A program made the translations under genes and the position numbers. Below are positions 1 to 9,600 of a DNA stretch of 64,000 bases, one piece after another. Location of the stretch: NCBI GenBank assembly GCA_964640055.1, contig CAZXFH010000009.1, positions 1-64,000 of the forward strand. The letters run 5' to 3'. Positions within the stretch are counted from its first letter, which is position 1, and each line of letters starts with the position of its first letter. Source of the DNA: CAZXFH01 sp964640055. GTDB taxonomy: Bacteria > Fidelibacterota > UBA2242 > JAFGTP01. Under the pieces are notes generated by a model. It was not told where the DNA came from and ran no database searches. It worked only from the letters and a program-made list of their open reading frames with translations.

Positions 1-19
1 TCACCCAGTTGGAAATCTT

Positions 20-562
20 TTGATACCCTGTGGCTTGCCACAGGGTAGTTCATTTACATTATATAATATAAATAATTATAAACTTAAAATAAACAAAAAT
101 AATGGATCAACAAGTAAAATAAATCTAAATGAACAATTGGATGGTTATATTGGAGAAAATATTGATTTAGATAAATTTAAATTAATTAGAAATGGTAAAA
201 ATGGTGCTAATAAAAACGCAAAAATTAAGCTACTCGCTTTTTTTTCAATACATGGGTGTGGTCGTTGTTTATTTGATGAATTAGCAGAATGGGAACGAAT
301 ATATACAGAAAATCAGGAAATAGAACTCTATGCTATTTGTGTTGATAGTAATGAGTCGGATGTTTATAGATTTATTTCTTATCATTTACCAAAAATTCCT
401 GTTTATAGAAGTAAGGGGACATATTTTGAATTTGCGCAAATTGCGCCCTTGGTACTTATATTAGATAAAAATAATGTTATAAAATATCCATATCACTCTG
501 AAATGGGCAATGAAATAAAAAGAAATAATTTCTATAAATTTGTCAATTCATTAAAATCTTAA
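20..562 (+). CDS. Thioredoxin-like (redoxin-fold) protein, start uncertain, possibly 5' partial
   Basis: The protein has a beta-strand followed by a Cys-Gly-Arg-Cys pair (residues 80-83, context FFSIHGCGRC), the usual place of the active-site CxxC in thioredoxin-fold proteins. A later APLVLILD segment is where the cis-proline loop should lie. It is probably a thiol-disulfide or redox-sensing protein; the substrate is unknown. The given start is a TTG lying just before a perfect palindrome (24-47), so the first residues are translated through a repeat. The frame is open to the window edge, so the true start may be upstream and outside the window. Codon use is extremely AT-rich, unlike everything after about 880. 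A small lipoprotein-like frame begins two bases after the stop. The fold call is fairly safe; the exact role is not. Confidence 0.6.
   Translation: MIPCGLPQGSSFTLYNINNYKLKINKNNGSTSKINLNEQLDGYIGENIDLDKFKLIRNGKNGANKNAKIKLLAFFSIHGCGRCLFDELAEWERIYTENQEIELYAICVDSNESDVYRFISYHLPKIPVYRSKGTYFEFAQIAPLVLILDKNNVIKYPYHSEMGNEIKRNNFYKFVNSLKS
24..47. repeat. Perfect palindrome, 11-bp arms with 2-nt centre
   Basis: Arms TACCCTGTGGC and GCCACAGGGTA are separated by TT. The architecture (long perfect arms, two-base centre) matches the palindromes around the transposase at 5.9-6.7 kb, although the arm sequence differs. It lies at the apparent 5' end of the thioredoxin-like gene, so that reading frame may run through an extragenic repeat. 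Confidence 0.6.
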
Positions 563-563
563 A

Positions 564-641
564 ATGAGTATAATTTGCAGTATCGTTTATTTTTATTTCT
601 TCTTTATTATTCTTATAAAGTGCGCCGATGATAAAAAGTGA
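564..641 (+). pseudogene. Truncated lipoprotein start (25 codons)
   Basis: An ATG directly follows the stop of the thioredoxin-like gene (TAA, one base, ATG), as expected for translational coupling. The 25-residue product is a very hydrophobic stretch ending in Leu-Ile-Lys-Cys, then Ala-Asp-Asp-Lys-Lys and a stop. This looks like a signal peptide with a lipobox-like cysteine and no mature domain. A shift of one base adds only seven more residues before another stop. The simplest reading is a decayed or truncated lipoprotein gene of the same AT-rich island. A genuine tiny lipoprotein is possible but less likely. Confidence 0.35.
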
Positions 642-725
642 ATCCCAATCTATCAAATAAGTTATTTTAAAAGGAGACATAGTTTTCTAGTCCTAAATAT
701 TTTCATGAGTTAAAGCGTAAGGTCA

Positions 726-1319
726 ATGAACATTTTATTTAATTTATATCAGTTCATAAAAAAGAATTATTTTCTTGCGATTATCACCATTTTAATTCTG
801 CTCAATATCGCTTATTTCTCCGGAAAAAAGTTTACCGAAAAAATAAGGCTTTACGCTAACTATCAGTATGTAAACAAGGCGGCAGCGGTTATCGTTGCTC
901 CCCTGAGGAACCTGGACCCCGATGACATTGAGGATACTTACGGTGCCCCCCGTCCCGGGGGGCGGGTGCACGAGGGCATTGACCTGTTTGCGCCCCGCGG
1001 CACACCGGTATATGCGGTTGCCAATGGCATGATACTTTACAAAGGCCGGGACAATCTGGGCGGGAATGTGATCAAACTTTTAGGTAATGACAACCGTATC
1101 TACTATTATGCCCATCTGTTGCGCTTTGCCGATATTGAACCGGGAGATGAAGTCCGGCAAGCCCAATTAATCGGCTATGTCGGTAATAGCGGGAATGCCT
1201 TTATTACGCCTGCACATCTGCATTTTGAGATCATGGTCGTGCGCTGGTTGTTTCCATTTGTTTATGGCAATATTAATCCCTATCCCGAATTAATCACGGC
1301 TCTGGAAGATTCCCTATAA
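726..1319 (+). CDS. M23-family (LytM) metallopeptidase, membrane-anchored
   Basis: The 197-residue protein has one N-terminal membrane segment (about residues 14-32) and a LytM domain. The zinc-site motifs are present: H82-x3-D86 (HEGID) and H164-x-H166 (HLHFE), with an additional His at 130. M23 enzymes cleave peptidoglycan cross-bridges or stem peptides in the periplasm, so this one probably acts there, tethered to the inner membrane. The domain is complete and there is no long coiled coil as in EnvC. The start is ATG after AAGG. It lies between the AT-rich island and the efflux operon, with about 170 bp to the adaptor gene and a strong promoter in that gap, so it is probably a separate transcription unit. 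Confidence 0.85.
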   Translation: MNILFNLYQFIKKNYFLAIITILILLNIAYFSGKKFTEKIRLYANYQYVNKAAAVIVAPLRNLDPDDIEDTYGAPRPGGRVHEGIDLFAPRGTPVYAVANGMILYKGRDNLGGNVIKLLGNDNRIYYYAHLLRFADIEPGDEVRQAQLIGYVGNSGNAFITPAHLHFEIMVVRWLFPFVYGNINPYPELITALEDSL

Positions 1320-1424
1320 TCATGAATAAAACTATTTTAAACTGGTAGATGGAACTGATAGATCATAATATGGAGCGATTTAGCATTTTAATAAAACTTA
1401 ATATAATATATTGCGGTAATTATC

Positions 1425-1453
1425 TTGACACTATTTAAGGAATTCTGTAAAAT
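1425..1453 (+). promoter_or_regulatory. Sigma-70-type promoter of the efflux operon
   Basis: TTGACA at 1425-1430 and TAAAAT at 1448-1453 are separated by exactly 17 bases. The adaptor gene starts at 1489, leaving a short leader of about 30 bases. The surrounding DNA is AT-rich. This is a near-consensus housekeeping promoter. Confidence 0.65.
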
Positions 1454-1488
1454 TATTCAAAATAACAAACGGTAACTCTGGGATTACC

Positions 1489-2631
1489 ATGCAAAGAACC
1501 ATTATATTCATTATCGTAGTCGTTATTATAGTATTTGCTGCGACTGCTGTTTACTGGTTTTATTTTCGTCAACCCGACGAAGAAAGTCCCGCTCCGCCGC
1601 AGAAAGAGATCCGAGGTACAGGCGTATCGGTAACCGCAGTAGAAGTACGCCGGGGCGATATTGCCCGTTCCATTGAAGCCACCGCTATTTTGCATGCGCT
1701 GCGCCAGGTCACCCTGAAATCGCGGATTAGTTCGATTGTGGAACGGATTGATGTTAGTGAGGGCAATCAGGTTCAGCAAGGGGATATTCTGCTGATCCTG
1801 GACCGGCGCCATCTGCGTAACCAGCTGCTGAAACACAAAAGTGATTTTATGAAAGCTGTTTCCGAGCTGGTGCTGGAACTGGAATCCGGTCAGGAGCAAG
1901 GTCCCTTGCAACGCTGGCGGCAGTATCAGATGGCTGTTGCCGAGCGGGAGCACATTCCCCCCTATCCCAGACCCGCCACGGCTAAAATGGCAGTCATGCT
2001 CTCCCGTCTGAATGTGCAGGCCAATTATAACCTGTTAAAAGAGAGTGAATTGCAGCTCAGCTATGCCGCGATACGCGCCCCCTTTGACGGTATTGTATCC
2101 GGGCTAAATGTATATCCGGGCACCCATGTATCCGCCGGGGATAGACTTTGCCGGTTGACCGATCTGACCCGGCTGCAGATGAATATTGAGATACTGGAGG
2201 AGGATCTGGCCGCTATTGAAGTAGGCAGTCAGGTCCGGGTCAATTGTCCCCCACCCCGCACTATTCCCGTCACTGCTGTGCTGCCCGAGGTTGATCCGGA
2301 GCGGCACACGGGCACTGCCATCGCTTATCTGGATAACCCTGGTTTGAAATATAAAGACGGTCAGACAATCCAGGTGGCGGTGGTTAAAGACCGGTTGCGG
2401 AACCGGATCCTTATTCCCCGGAGCGCCTTGCTGAATCGTAACGACCGGGATCTGGTATTTCGCCTGGAGCAGGGGATTGCCAAATGGCAATATGTAAAAA
2501 TCGGCACCGGTAATGCCCGGCTGTTAGAAGTACAGCAAGGTCTCTCGCCGGGTGACACCGTTGTTACCAGCGGGCATTACTCGCTGGCTCATAACGTTAA
2601 GGTGAAATTAGGCAGCATGGAAACCTATTAA
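1489..2631 (+). CDS. RND efflux periplasmic adaptor (HlyD/membrane fusion family)
   Basis: The 380-residue protein has an N-terminal membrane anchor (about residues 3-25). A barrel-sandwich/lipoyl half follows (VTLKSRISSIVERIDVSEG...), then a short helical hairpin, the second lipoyl half (IRAPFDGIVSGL) and a beta-barrel/membrane-proximal region ending near residue 375. In these tripartite pumps the adaptor bridges the inner-membrane RND permease and the outer-membrane channel. The gene order adaptor, permease, permease, TolC-like channel makes this the adaptor for both permeases. It is preceded by a near-consensus promoter and is probably the first gene of the operon. There is no strong Shine-Dalgarno sequence; the start was chosen because it gives a normal anchor. 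Confidence 0.88.
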   Translation: MQRTIIFIIVVVIIVFAATAVYWFYFRQPDEESPAPPQKEIRGTGVSVTAVEVRRGDIARSIEATAILHALRQVTLKSRISSIVERIDVSEGNQVQQGDILLILDRRHLRNQLLKHKSDFMKAVSELVLELESGQEQGPLQRWRQYQMAVAEREHIPPYPRPATAKMAVMLSRLNVQANYNLLKESELQLSYAAIRAPFDGIVSGLNVYPGTHVSAGDRLCRLTDLTRLQMNIEILEEDLAAIEVGSQVRVNCPPPRTIPVTAVLPEVDPERHTGTAIAYLDNPGLKYKDGQTIQVAVVKDRLRNRILIPRSALLNRNDRDLVFRLEQGIAKWQYVKIGTGNARLLEVQQGLSPGDTVVTSGHYSLAHNVKVKLGSMETY

Positions 2632-2700
2632 CCCGCTTCAGGTTCTTTGCCGCTGCAATTCTAAACTGATACTTAACGGTCACAGCCACTTTAAAAAATT

Positions 2701-5700
2701 ATGTTCGCTATTAAACGACCCATTGCTGTATTCATGTTTGCTCTGGCACTGGCCATTTTCGGCTACCGCTCTTTGCGGCAGATCAACACCTCTTTCTTAC
2801 CGGAGATCGCGTATCCGGAATTTATTGTGGTGGGTGAATATCCCTACAGTAGCAGCAAAGAAGTGGAACGCTTTATCACCCGTCCGCTGGAGGAATCGCT
2901 GGCTTCTCTGCCGGCTTTACAGGAGCTGCGTTCTCATTCCCGCGACGGACACGCGGTGCTCACTCTGCAGTTCAACTGGGATATTGATGTCCGCTACACC
3001 CTGCTGCGCATCCGGGATAAGATCGATGCCGTATACGATCAATTCCCGGCTGGGGCGGAGCGTCCCTTTATCATGGATTTCAATCCCGGTTCATTGCCCA
3101 TCTTAGAGTTCACCCTTTCCGGAAACACGGATCTAACCAGCTTGACGGCCTTTGCCCGTGATGTGATCCGCCCGCGTTTTTCTCAGATCGAGGGCGTCGC
3201 CGGTGCCCTGATCAGTGGCATGCCTACTGATGCGGTGCAAATTATAATGAAAAAATCCCAATGTGATCTTTATGGAATCAGTCCGGCGGAGATCGAGCAG
3301 GCTGTTCAACGCAATTTGCCGGATCGTTCCTTTTCCCAACGGGTTAAGCTGGGTTATGCTGAACATGCCCTGACCGTGGAATTTCCCATACATCAGATCG
3401 GCGATATGTTGGAAATGCCGATTACCAACCGGTCGGGCGTACCTATTACACTGGGTAAAGTGGCGGATATCCGCCGAGTACAGCTTCCCTTTCACGCAGG
3501 TGTTTATACCGATACCACAGCCGCCCTTTGCGTCAGCCTGTACAAGGAAGCCGGCGCCAATGCGATTGCCGCCGCCCGACAGTCTGTCACTGAACTGAAC
3601 AGATTATCCGCAAAGCACCCGGAATTTCACTTTCAGATAATCAAAAACCAGGGTGAGTTTGTCGCACAAGCGATCAGCAGCCTGCAGCAGTCCATTGGTT
3701 TGGGAGCACTGCTGGCCTTTTTCGTGATTTTACTGTTTTTGAAAAACTTGCGCTTTTCCTTGATCCTGGCGTTGGTCATTCCGGTCAGTTTGTTACTGAC
3801 GTGCAATGCCCTCTTTCTGCATAATATTACTTTCAATATCATGACCCTGGGCGGCCTGGCCCTGGGCATCGGTCTGATCGTGGATAATGGTATTGTGATG
3901 CTGGATTCCATAGAAAAAAGTTATCGTACAGACGACAAAGACCGCTCAATCCATGCCGGTGTCAGGCGTGTCAGGCGCGCCATTGCCGGTTCCACCTTTA
4001 CTACTATTGCCATCTTTTTCCCGATCATCTATGTCAAGGGGTACGCCGCCATTCTCTTTAAAGAACAAGCTTTGGCGATCACCTATATCCTGCTGATCTC
4101 ATTGCTGGCCGCAATAACCCTGATCCCCTCCTTTTTTAAATTTATGGTTGCCAGGTCCACCGGAAAAAAGAACCATCAAGAATATAGCGCTGGCAAGGCC
4201 AATTATTGGTCAGGCCTAATAAGGCTATTGATACAAGGGCCCGCCCGTCTGATCACGATGATTGGCCGGGGGCTGTCAATCCTGTTGAGACCCATCTCCC
4301 GCTTGTTTGACCGTGGGTATCATCGCAGTGAAAGCGTGTATCACCGTTTACTGGCTTATTTCCTGCGGCATAAAGCACAGCTGGGGGTGATTGTGTTAAT
4401 TTTGCTTATCATAGTGTTGTTCGGTTACCGTTTCTTCCTTACCGCTCAATACTGGCCGGAAGTCGCCTCCGACCGGGTTGAGATCCGGTTGGAAGTGCCG
4501 GCTGAAATTCCCTATGCGCTTATCAGGACAGATATAAAAAAGACAATCCGCGGATTTCTGGAATTACCCCGGGTAAAGGAGGTCATTACTCGCTCCTATG
4601 ATCCGCAAACGATCGACCGCAGCAGTGTACAGACGGTAAATATGAGTCCCGGATACTATACCATCCATTTTACCATCTGTCTGAAACGCACGATTACAAA
4701 CCGGCATTTTAATCGTCACCGATTCAGGTCGGTGATCGCGCTGCCCTTTGAACGGATTACCATCGAGCGCCCTACGCCTTTACAAAAGGAAGTTGTTGGG
4801 AAACAGAGCCACAATCTGATGGTCTATCTGCATGCTGAGGATATCGGGCTTCGTGATCAATTGACTGAAAAGCTGGCGGGTTTTTTGTCAGGGAACACAG
4901 CCACCGCAGATATCACTATTGACCGGGGTGGTATAAAGCAAGTGGTTATGGCCACCCTGAATAGATCGGCATACCAAAAATACGCGCTGGATTCGCGCAC
5001 AGCCGCGCAGGGGTTAAAAACCATGACCAGCGGGATCCGGGTGGGTTGGTGGCAGACCGGTTATCATAAACTGCCCATTGTGTTACAAAGCGATTCCGTC
5101 GGCAGCAAATCCCTGGTTAAGGTGATGCAAAGCCGCTATAATTCCGGCCTGGGATTATTGCGGAACGAACAATTGTTTACCACTCGTTTACAGTCGAAAA
5201 AGCTAGAACACAAGCGGGTGGATCGTAAACCGGTTATTGCGGTTTCCGCCCAGGTTGGGACTCGCCAGCTTCAGGGAGTGATTAGAGCCGTTAACCGCTG
5301 GATCCAGCAACACCAGCACCCGAAAGTGGACATCTTTCTCTCCGATGAAAGTCAAAAAATGGCCCGTTCTTTCCGGGATCTGCTGGAAGCCTTTTTGATG
5401 GCGGCTATCATTGTGTATCTAATCTTGGCCGCACAATTCGAATCTTTCCGGCATCCCCTTAATATTATCCTCACCGTACCAATTGGTATAATGGGGGCTT
5501 TGCTGGGACTGATCCTGTTTGGCATCAGCTTGAATGTGATCTCCTTGATTGGGATGGTCATGCTAGTTGGGATTGGGGTTAATGATGCCATTATCAAACT
5601 GGATTATATGGTATTATTACGGCAGCAGGGACAGACGGTCCGGAAAGCGGTATTACAGGCCAGCCGGGATAAGTACCGGCCGGTAATGATGACCACTTTG

Positions 5701-5874
5701 ACCACCATTGCGGCCATGTTGCCCATGGCGCTGGGTTTGGGCGGCAACAGTGAGATCAACCAGCCTCTGGCGGTCACCATTATCGGCGGACTGACTTTTA
5801 CCACGATTCTGACCCTCTTTGTTACCCCCGTGGTTTTTGAATTGATGGCAAAGAAAAGGAAGCAAAACGGTTGA
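2701..5874 (+). CDS. RND efflux permease A (HAE1/AcrB-MdtB type)
   Basis: At 1057 residues this is a full-length RND permease. It has an N-terminal helix, a periplasmic porter loop, a bundle from about 320 to 480, a second large loop and a C-terminal helix bundle. In the TM4 equivalent a single acidic residue remains (VDNG, D395) where AcrB has two. The TM10 equivalent carries Asn-Asp (961-962) where AcrB has lysine. RND permeases export drugs, bile salts or lipids using the proton gradient. It follows the adaptor by about 70 bp and is followed by a second divergent permease, as in MdtB/MdtC heteromers. The final codons (Asn, Gly, stop) lie inside a palindrome at 5865-5882, so the repeat supplies the C-terminus. 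Substrate is unknown. Confidence 0.88.
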   Translation: MFAIKRPIAVFMFALALAIFGYRSLRQINTSFLPEIAYPEFIVVGEYPYSSSKEVERFITRPLEESLASLPALQELRSHSRDGHAVLTLQFNWDIDVRYTLLRIRDKIDAVYDQFPAGAERPFIMDFNPGSLPILEFTLSGNTDLTSLTAFARDVIRPRFSQIEGVAGALISGMPTDAVQIIMKKSQCDLYGISPAEIEQAVQRNLPDRSFSQRVKLGYAEHALTVEFPIHQIGDMLEMPITNRSGVPITLGKVADIRRVQLPFHAGVYTDTTAALCVSLYKEAGANAIAAARQSVTELNRLSAKHPEFHFQIIKNQGEFVAQAISSLQQSIGLGALLAFFVILLFLKNLRFSLILALVIPVSLLLTCNALFLHNITFNIMTLGGLALGIGLIVDNGIVMLDSIEKSYRTDDKDRSIHAGVRRVRRAIAGSTFTTIAIFFPIIYVKGYAAILFKEQALAITYILLISLLAAITLIPSFFKFMVARSTGKKNHQEYSAGKANYWSGLIRLLIQGPARLITMIGRGLSILLRPISRLFDRGYHRSESVYHRLLAYFLRHKAQLGVIVLILLIIVLFGYRFFLTAQYWPEVASDRVEIRLEVPAEIPYALIRTDIKKTIRGFLELPRVKEVITRSYDPQTIDRSSVQTVNMSPGYYTIHFTICLKRTITNRHFNRHRFRSVIALPFERITIERPTPLQKEVVGKQSHNLMVYLHAEDIGLRDQLTEKLAGFLSGNTATADITIDRGGIKQVVMATLNRSAYQKYALDSRTAAQGLKTMTSGIRVGWWQTGYHKLPIVLQSDSVGSKSLVKVMQSRYNSGLGLLRNEQLFTTRLQSKKLEHKRVDRKPVIAVSAQVGTRQLQGVIRAVNRWIQQHQHPKVDIFLSDESQKMARSFRDLLEAFLMAAIIVYLILAAQFESFRHPLNIILTVPIGIMGALLGLILFGISLNVISLIGMVMLVGIGVNDAIIKLDYMVLLRQQGQTVRKAVLQASRDKYRPVMMTTLTTIAAMLPMALGLGGNSEINQPLAVTIIGGLTFTTILTLFVTPVVFELMAKKRKQNG

Positions 5875-6022
5875 AACCGTTTCTGTATTTAAGGGAGTGT
5901 TTGTGTCCCCCAACTGAAGTTGGGGGTTAATCCTCATTGAAGATGATAGATGTTATGCACAGGTATAAGCTTGATTTATTCATTGATGGATCATTTTGAT
6001 AAGTAAGCCCTTTCAAGGGCTT
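5865..6022. repeat. Left palindromic repeat cassette flanking the IS200-type transposase
   Basis: Three palindromes lie in order: 5865-5882 (AAACGGTT-GA-AACCGTTT), 5907-5926 (CCCCCAACT-GA-AGTTGGGGG) and 6005-6022 (AAGCCCTT-TC-AAGGGCTT). A well-conserved 70-80 bp linker containing TTAATCCTCA and GATGGATCATT joins the last two. The same order and linker recur at 6493-6681 on the other side of the transposase. The layout resembles REP/BIME-type repeats mobilised by REP-associated tyrosine transposases. Confidence 0.8.
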
Positions 6023-6046
6023 CTCAGGATATAAAAAGGAGTATTG

Positions 6047-6475
6047 ATGCCCAAACATGCGTTGAAATCGTGCTGGTTGCATCTGATATGGTCTACCAAG
6101 AACCGAGCTCCCTATTTTAAAAATGAGCACAAAGCCACCCAAGTTCTGGGATTGATGAAAACCATTTGTACTGAAAATAACATCTACTTTAAAACAGGTT
6201 CGATAAATCCAGAGCATGTTCATTTATTGATTGATTTACCAGTCGATCTGTCTATCCAAAGAATGATGCAGCTTATGAAAGGAATTAGTTCCTATAAGAT
6301 TAATCAACTACCTCTATTCAACCGAAAATTCAGTTGGGCCAGGGGTTATGCGTCTTTATCGGTTTCGCAAAATAAGATACTTGTTGTACAAAACTATATT
6401 GATAACCAAAAAGAGCATCATCGGAAGAAAACATTTTTGGAAGAATGGAGGGAATTGATTCAAAAGTATGAATGA
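6047..6475 (+). CDS. IS200-like Y1 transposase, REP-associated (RAYT) type
   Basis: The 142-residue protein has the HUH motif His57-Val-His59 (context PEHVHLLIDLP) and a downstream tyrosine (Tyr117, NYIDNQKEHH). These are the metal-binding and nucleophilic residues of single-strand HUH transposases of the IS200/TnpA_REP family. The ATG at 6047 is preceded by a purine-rich AAAAAGGA; a TTG three bases upstream is less likely. No accessory tnpB gene is present. The gene sits between two near-identical palindromic cassettes, which are the probable DNA substrates. It interrupts a two-permease efflux operon in the same orientation and appears intact. Family assignment is firm; whether it is still active is unknown. 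Confidence 0.9.
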   Translation: MPKHALKSCWLHLIWSTKNRAPYFKNEHKATQVLGLMKTICTENNIYFKTGSINPEHVHLLIDLPVDLSIQRMMQLMKGISSYKINQLPLFNRKFSWARGYASLSVSQNKILVVQNYIDNQKEHHRKKTFLEEWRELIQKYE

Positions 6476-6492
6476 GGGCATTCGGCGAGGAA

Positions 6493-6681
6493 GGGAAACG
6501 GTTGAAACCGTCCCCATTTTCTGAGAGTTTCCCCCAACTGAAGTTGGGGGTTAATCCTCGTTAAAGATGACAGGTGTTATGCAAAGGTATGAGATTGATT
6601 TATTAATTGATGGATCATTAACCACCAGTTTCAACTGGTGGTAGAAATGGCCGATTGATAAGTAAGCCCTTTTAAGGGCTT
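6493..6681. repeat. Right palindromic repeat cassette flanking the IS200-type transposase
   Basis: The palindromes are 6493-6515 (GGGAAACGGTT-GA-AACCGTCCCC, imperfect at the edges), 6531-6550 (identical to the left 5907-5926 unit), 6621-6642 (ACCACCAGTT-TC-AACTGGTGGT) and 6664-6681 (AAGCCCTT-TT-AAGGGCTT). The linker 6551-6619 closely matches 5927-5995. The 6621-6642 palindrome sits in a 35-bp block (6620-6654) absent from the left copy. The last palindrome directly abuts the ATG at 6682. Confidence 0.8.
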
Positions 6682-9600
6682 ATGGTAGTGATTATGCAAG
6701 TATTCCGCTGGATATTGGATCATCCCACTGCTATTATCATCATGGTACTCCTGATCGTTCTGATCGGTGTCTATTCCTTTTTACATATTCCGCTGGAGAT
6801 CAGCCCGATAGAACAGGGTGGTCTGGGATTGGGGAAAAAGCAAAAAATCCGTATTACCGCCCGCTGGCACCGCCAGTCACCGGAAGCCATCATGCGCCAG
6901 CTCACCCGGCCCATTGAAGAGGTCTGTATGCAGCTGCCGGAAGTCATGGATGTGCGCTCCTCATCCGGAAAAGGCCTGGCGTATGTCACCCTTGAGTTTC
7001 CGGGGAAAATGGACCCAAAATATATCTATATCAGCCTTAATGAAAAGCTTTCCCAATTGAAACGCAAGACCGATTTTCCCAGGGATGCAATTTTAAATGT
7101 GCAACCCTTGTTTACAGATGAGGAGGAGCAAAAACAATTCCGGGCGCCTTTTACTGAGATCCAAATCAATGGTCCCCAATCCCTGAATGAATTGCGGCGC
7201 TTGGTACAGGAGCAAGTAGTTCCCCTGCTGAAAGCGGTTCCCGGGGTCCGTGAATGCAATGTTTTCGGTGGCTCTGACGGATTTTTACAGATAAAACTCA
7301 ATCCGCAACAGATGGAGTATTATCATATACCCCCCCAACAGGTCCAGAAAAAGCTCTCGGAGGCATTTTATTATACGGGTCTCGGTCATATAACAGACGG
7401 GCATCAGAATCATATTATGATTTTTGACAGCCGGCCCCATTCGTTAAATCAGCTGGCTGATGTGCCGATCAAAGAGGGCATAAAATTGTCAGATATCAGT
7501 CAGCTCTCTTTTGATTATGCGCAATCCACCACCATTTCCCGGCGTAATTTCATGCCTCTAATTACGGTACAAATTTTCAAGATTCCGGGAATAAACGCCC
7601 TCGCTTTTGCGCAGGATATACAGCAGAAACTGGTGGCAATAGGCCGGAATTTACCAGCAACCGTGACACTAGTGGTCACTGAGGACCAGTCCCGGGAGCT
7701 GCGCCAGGAGTTGATTAGTCTGGGCGTACGCGCGGCGGTGATATTGAGTGTGGTTTTTATGATTTTGCTTTTGCTGTTCCGGCGCTTTTTCCCGTCGCTG
7801 ATGATTTTAATGGTTATTTTTCTCTCTTTTTGCAGTGCGGCAATATTTCTCTACTTCAGCGGCTATACCATCAATATTATCACTCTGGCGGGCATTGCCC
7901 TGGTCTTTGGTATGCTGGTGGATAATGCGGTGGTGGTCGTAGAAAATATTCAGCATTATGCAGCCCAGGGAAAACCGGTCTACCGCAGTGCGCTGCAGGG
8001 CACCATGGAAATTTTTCAACCATTGTTGGCTTCCTCAATCACCACTATTCTGGTTTTTTTTGCTTTAATTTTACTGGAAGACCGGTTGGGCCGGTATTAC
8101 CAGCCCATGGCTTATGTCTTAGGCTTTTCACTTCTGACATCCCTGGTCCTGGCGGTAGTATTGATGCCAGCCCTTTTTATGCGTTATCCGAGGCGATTCG
8201 CTACTGAACAAAATAAAAAACATGTCATAAAAGGGAGTCTGTACGAAAATTTCCTCGGAAACATTCTGCACCGGCCCGGCCTGGTCCTTCTGGCCGCCCT
8301 GATGGTCTTCATTGCTGTGGTTTATTTCTTTATACAGAATGTCAATACCGGCGGTTTCTACTATTATCAGCCCACCGAATTGGAGACCCGTATCAGGGTT
8401 ACGGCCCCCAAAGGGGTCACCCTGAAGACGCTGGATGAGATCGCCCGTTCCTTTGAGGCGGTGGTAGCGGGAGAGCAAATAGCCGCGGAAACCCGCACCT
8501 ATATCAATGAAACCGATGGCTATCTACATATGACCGTCTCTTATGATGAGCAATCTCATAGCAAGATAGCCCCCTACATCGTGGAATCAAAGTTGATCGG
8601 CCAGGCGGTGGATTACGCCGGGGTGGGCATTTACATCAGTGGCATGTTTCCGAAACCCTTTTCCAATGGGGGTTATCGGATATATACCCAGTATAATTCC
8701 CAGCTGCAGCTGATCGGCCCCGATTATGAATTGCTGTGGCAATTGGGCCACAGGATCCTTGCTCTCGCCCATCAGGATCCGCGGGTTGGGGCTGATATGA
8801 TAACGCCTTCTACCCGCAATATCTGGAATCTGGAAGCGGGTGAACACCATTTTTTATATGCCTGTGATGTTGCGGCCCTTTGGCAAAGAGGACTTTTGAT
8901 CCATGAAGTGTATGACGCACTATATCAGTTATTCCCCGCTACCTACTGGCAGGATGAGTTGATCATAAATGAAAACCGGTATCCACTCAAATTGGTCTAT
9001 CAAACAGGTCTCCGGGAACTGGATATGATCCGCCAGAGTCGGTTACATTTATCCGATGCTCAGGATATCTATTTCAAGGATTATATTCATCTCCAGCCGG
9101 AACGCAAGATCCGCTGGATCGACAAGAAAAACCAGCAGTACAGCTTTACCGTGGCATGGGAATACCGGGGAACCTGGCAGCACAAAGAACGACATATGCA
9201 GAATCTGTTGGCGCGGATTTCCCTGCCGCCCGGTTACCGCCTGGAGGAACAGGAATGGTCCTTTTTAACGATCGCGGAAAAAAAGACCTTGACCCAGCTG
9301 ATTGTGGTGGTGGCAATCGGTGTCTTTATGATTCTGGCCGCCTTGTATGAGTCCTTCTGGCAACCCATTATAATCTTCCTGAGTGTCCCCTTTGCTTTAT
9401 TGGGAGTCTTTGCAATGTACCTGCTTTTTAACCGCACTTTTAATGCCAATGCCTATATCGGTATCATCCTCCTGTTGGGGATTGTGGTCAACGATGCTAT
9501 TGTATTGGTGGAACGCATCAACCAGGTACGGGGAAAGGAGCCTGATCTGAAAACCGCACTGATCCGGGCCGGGCGCGAGCGTATCCGTCCAATTATGATC

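Noticed and set aside
5861..6700. Composite transposon reading of the flanking cassettes
   Set aside because: No second transposase, no cargo and no target-site duplication seen; the layout fits REP units around their own HUH transposase better.
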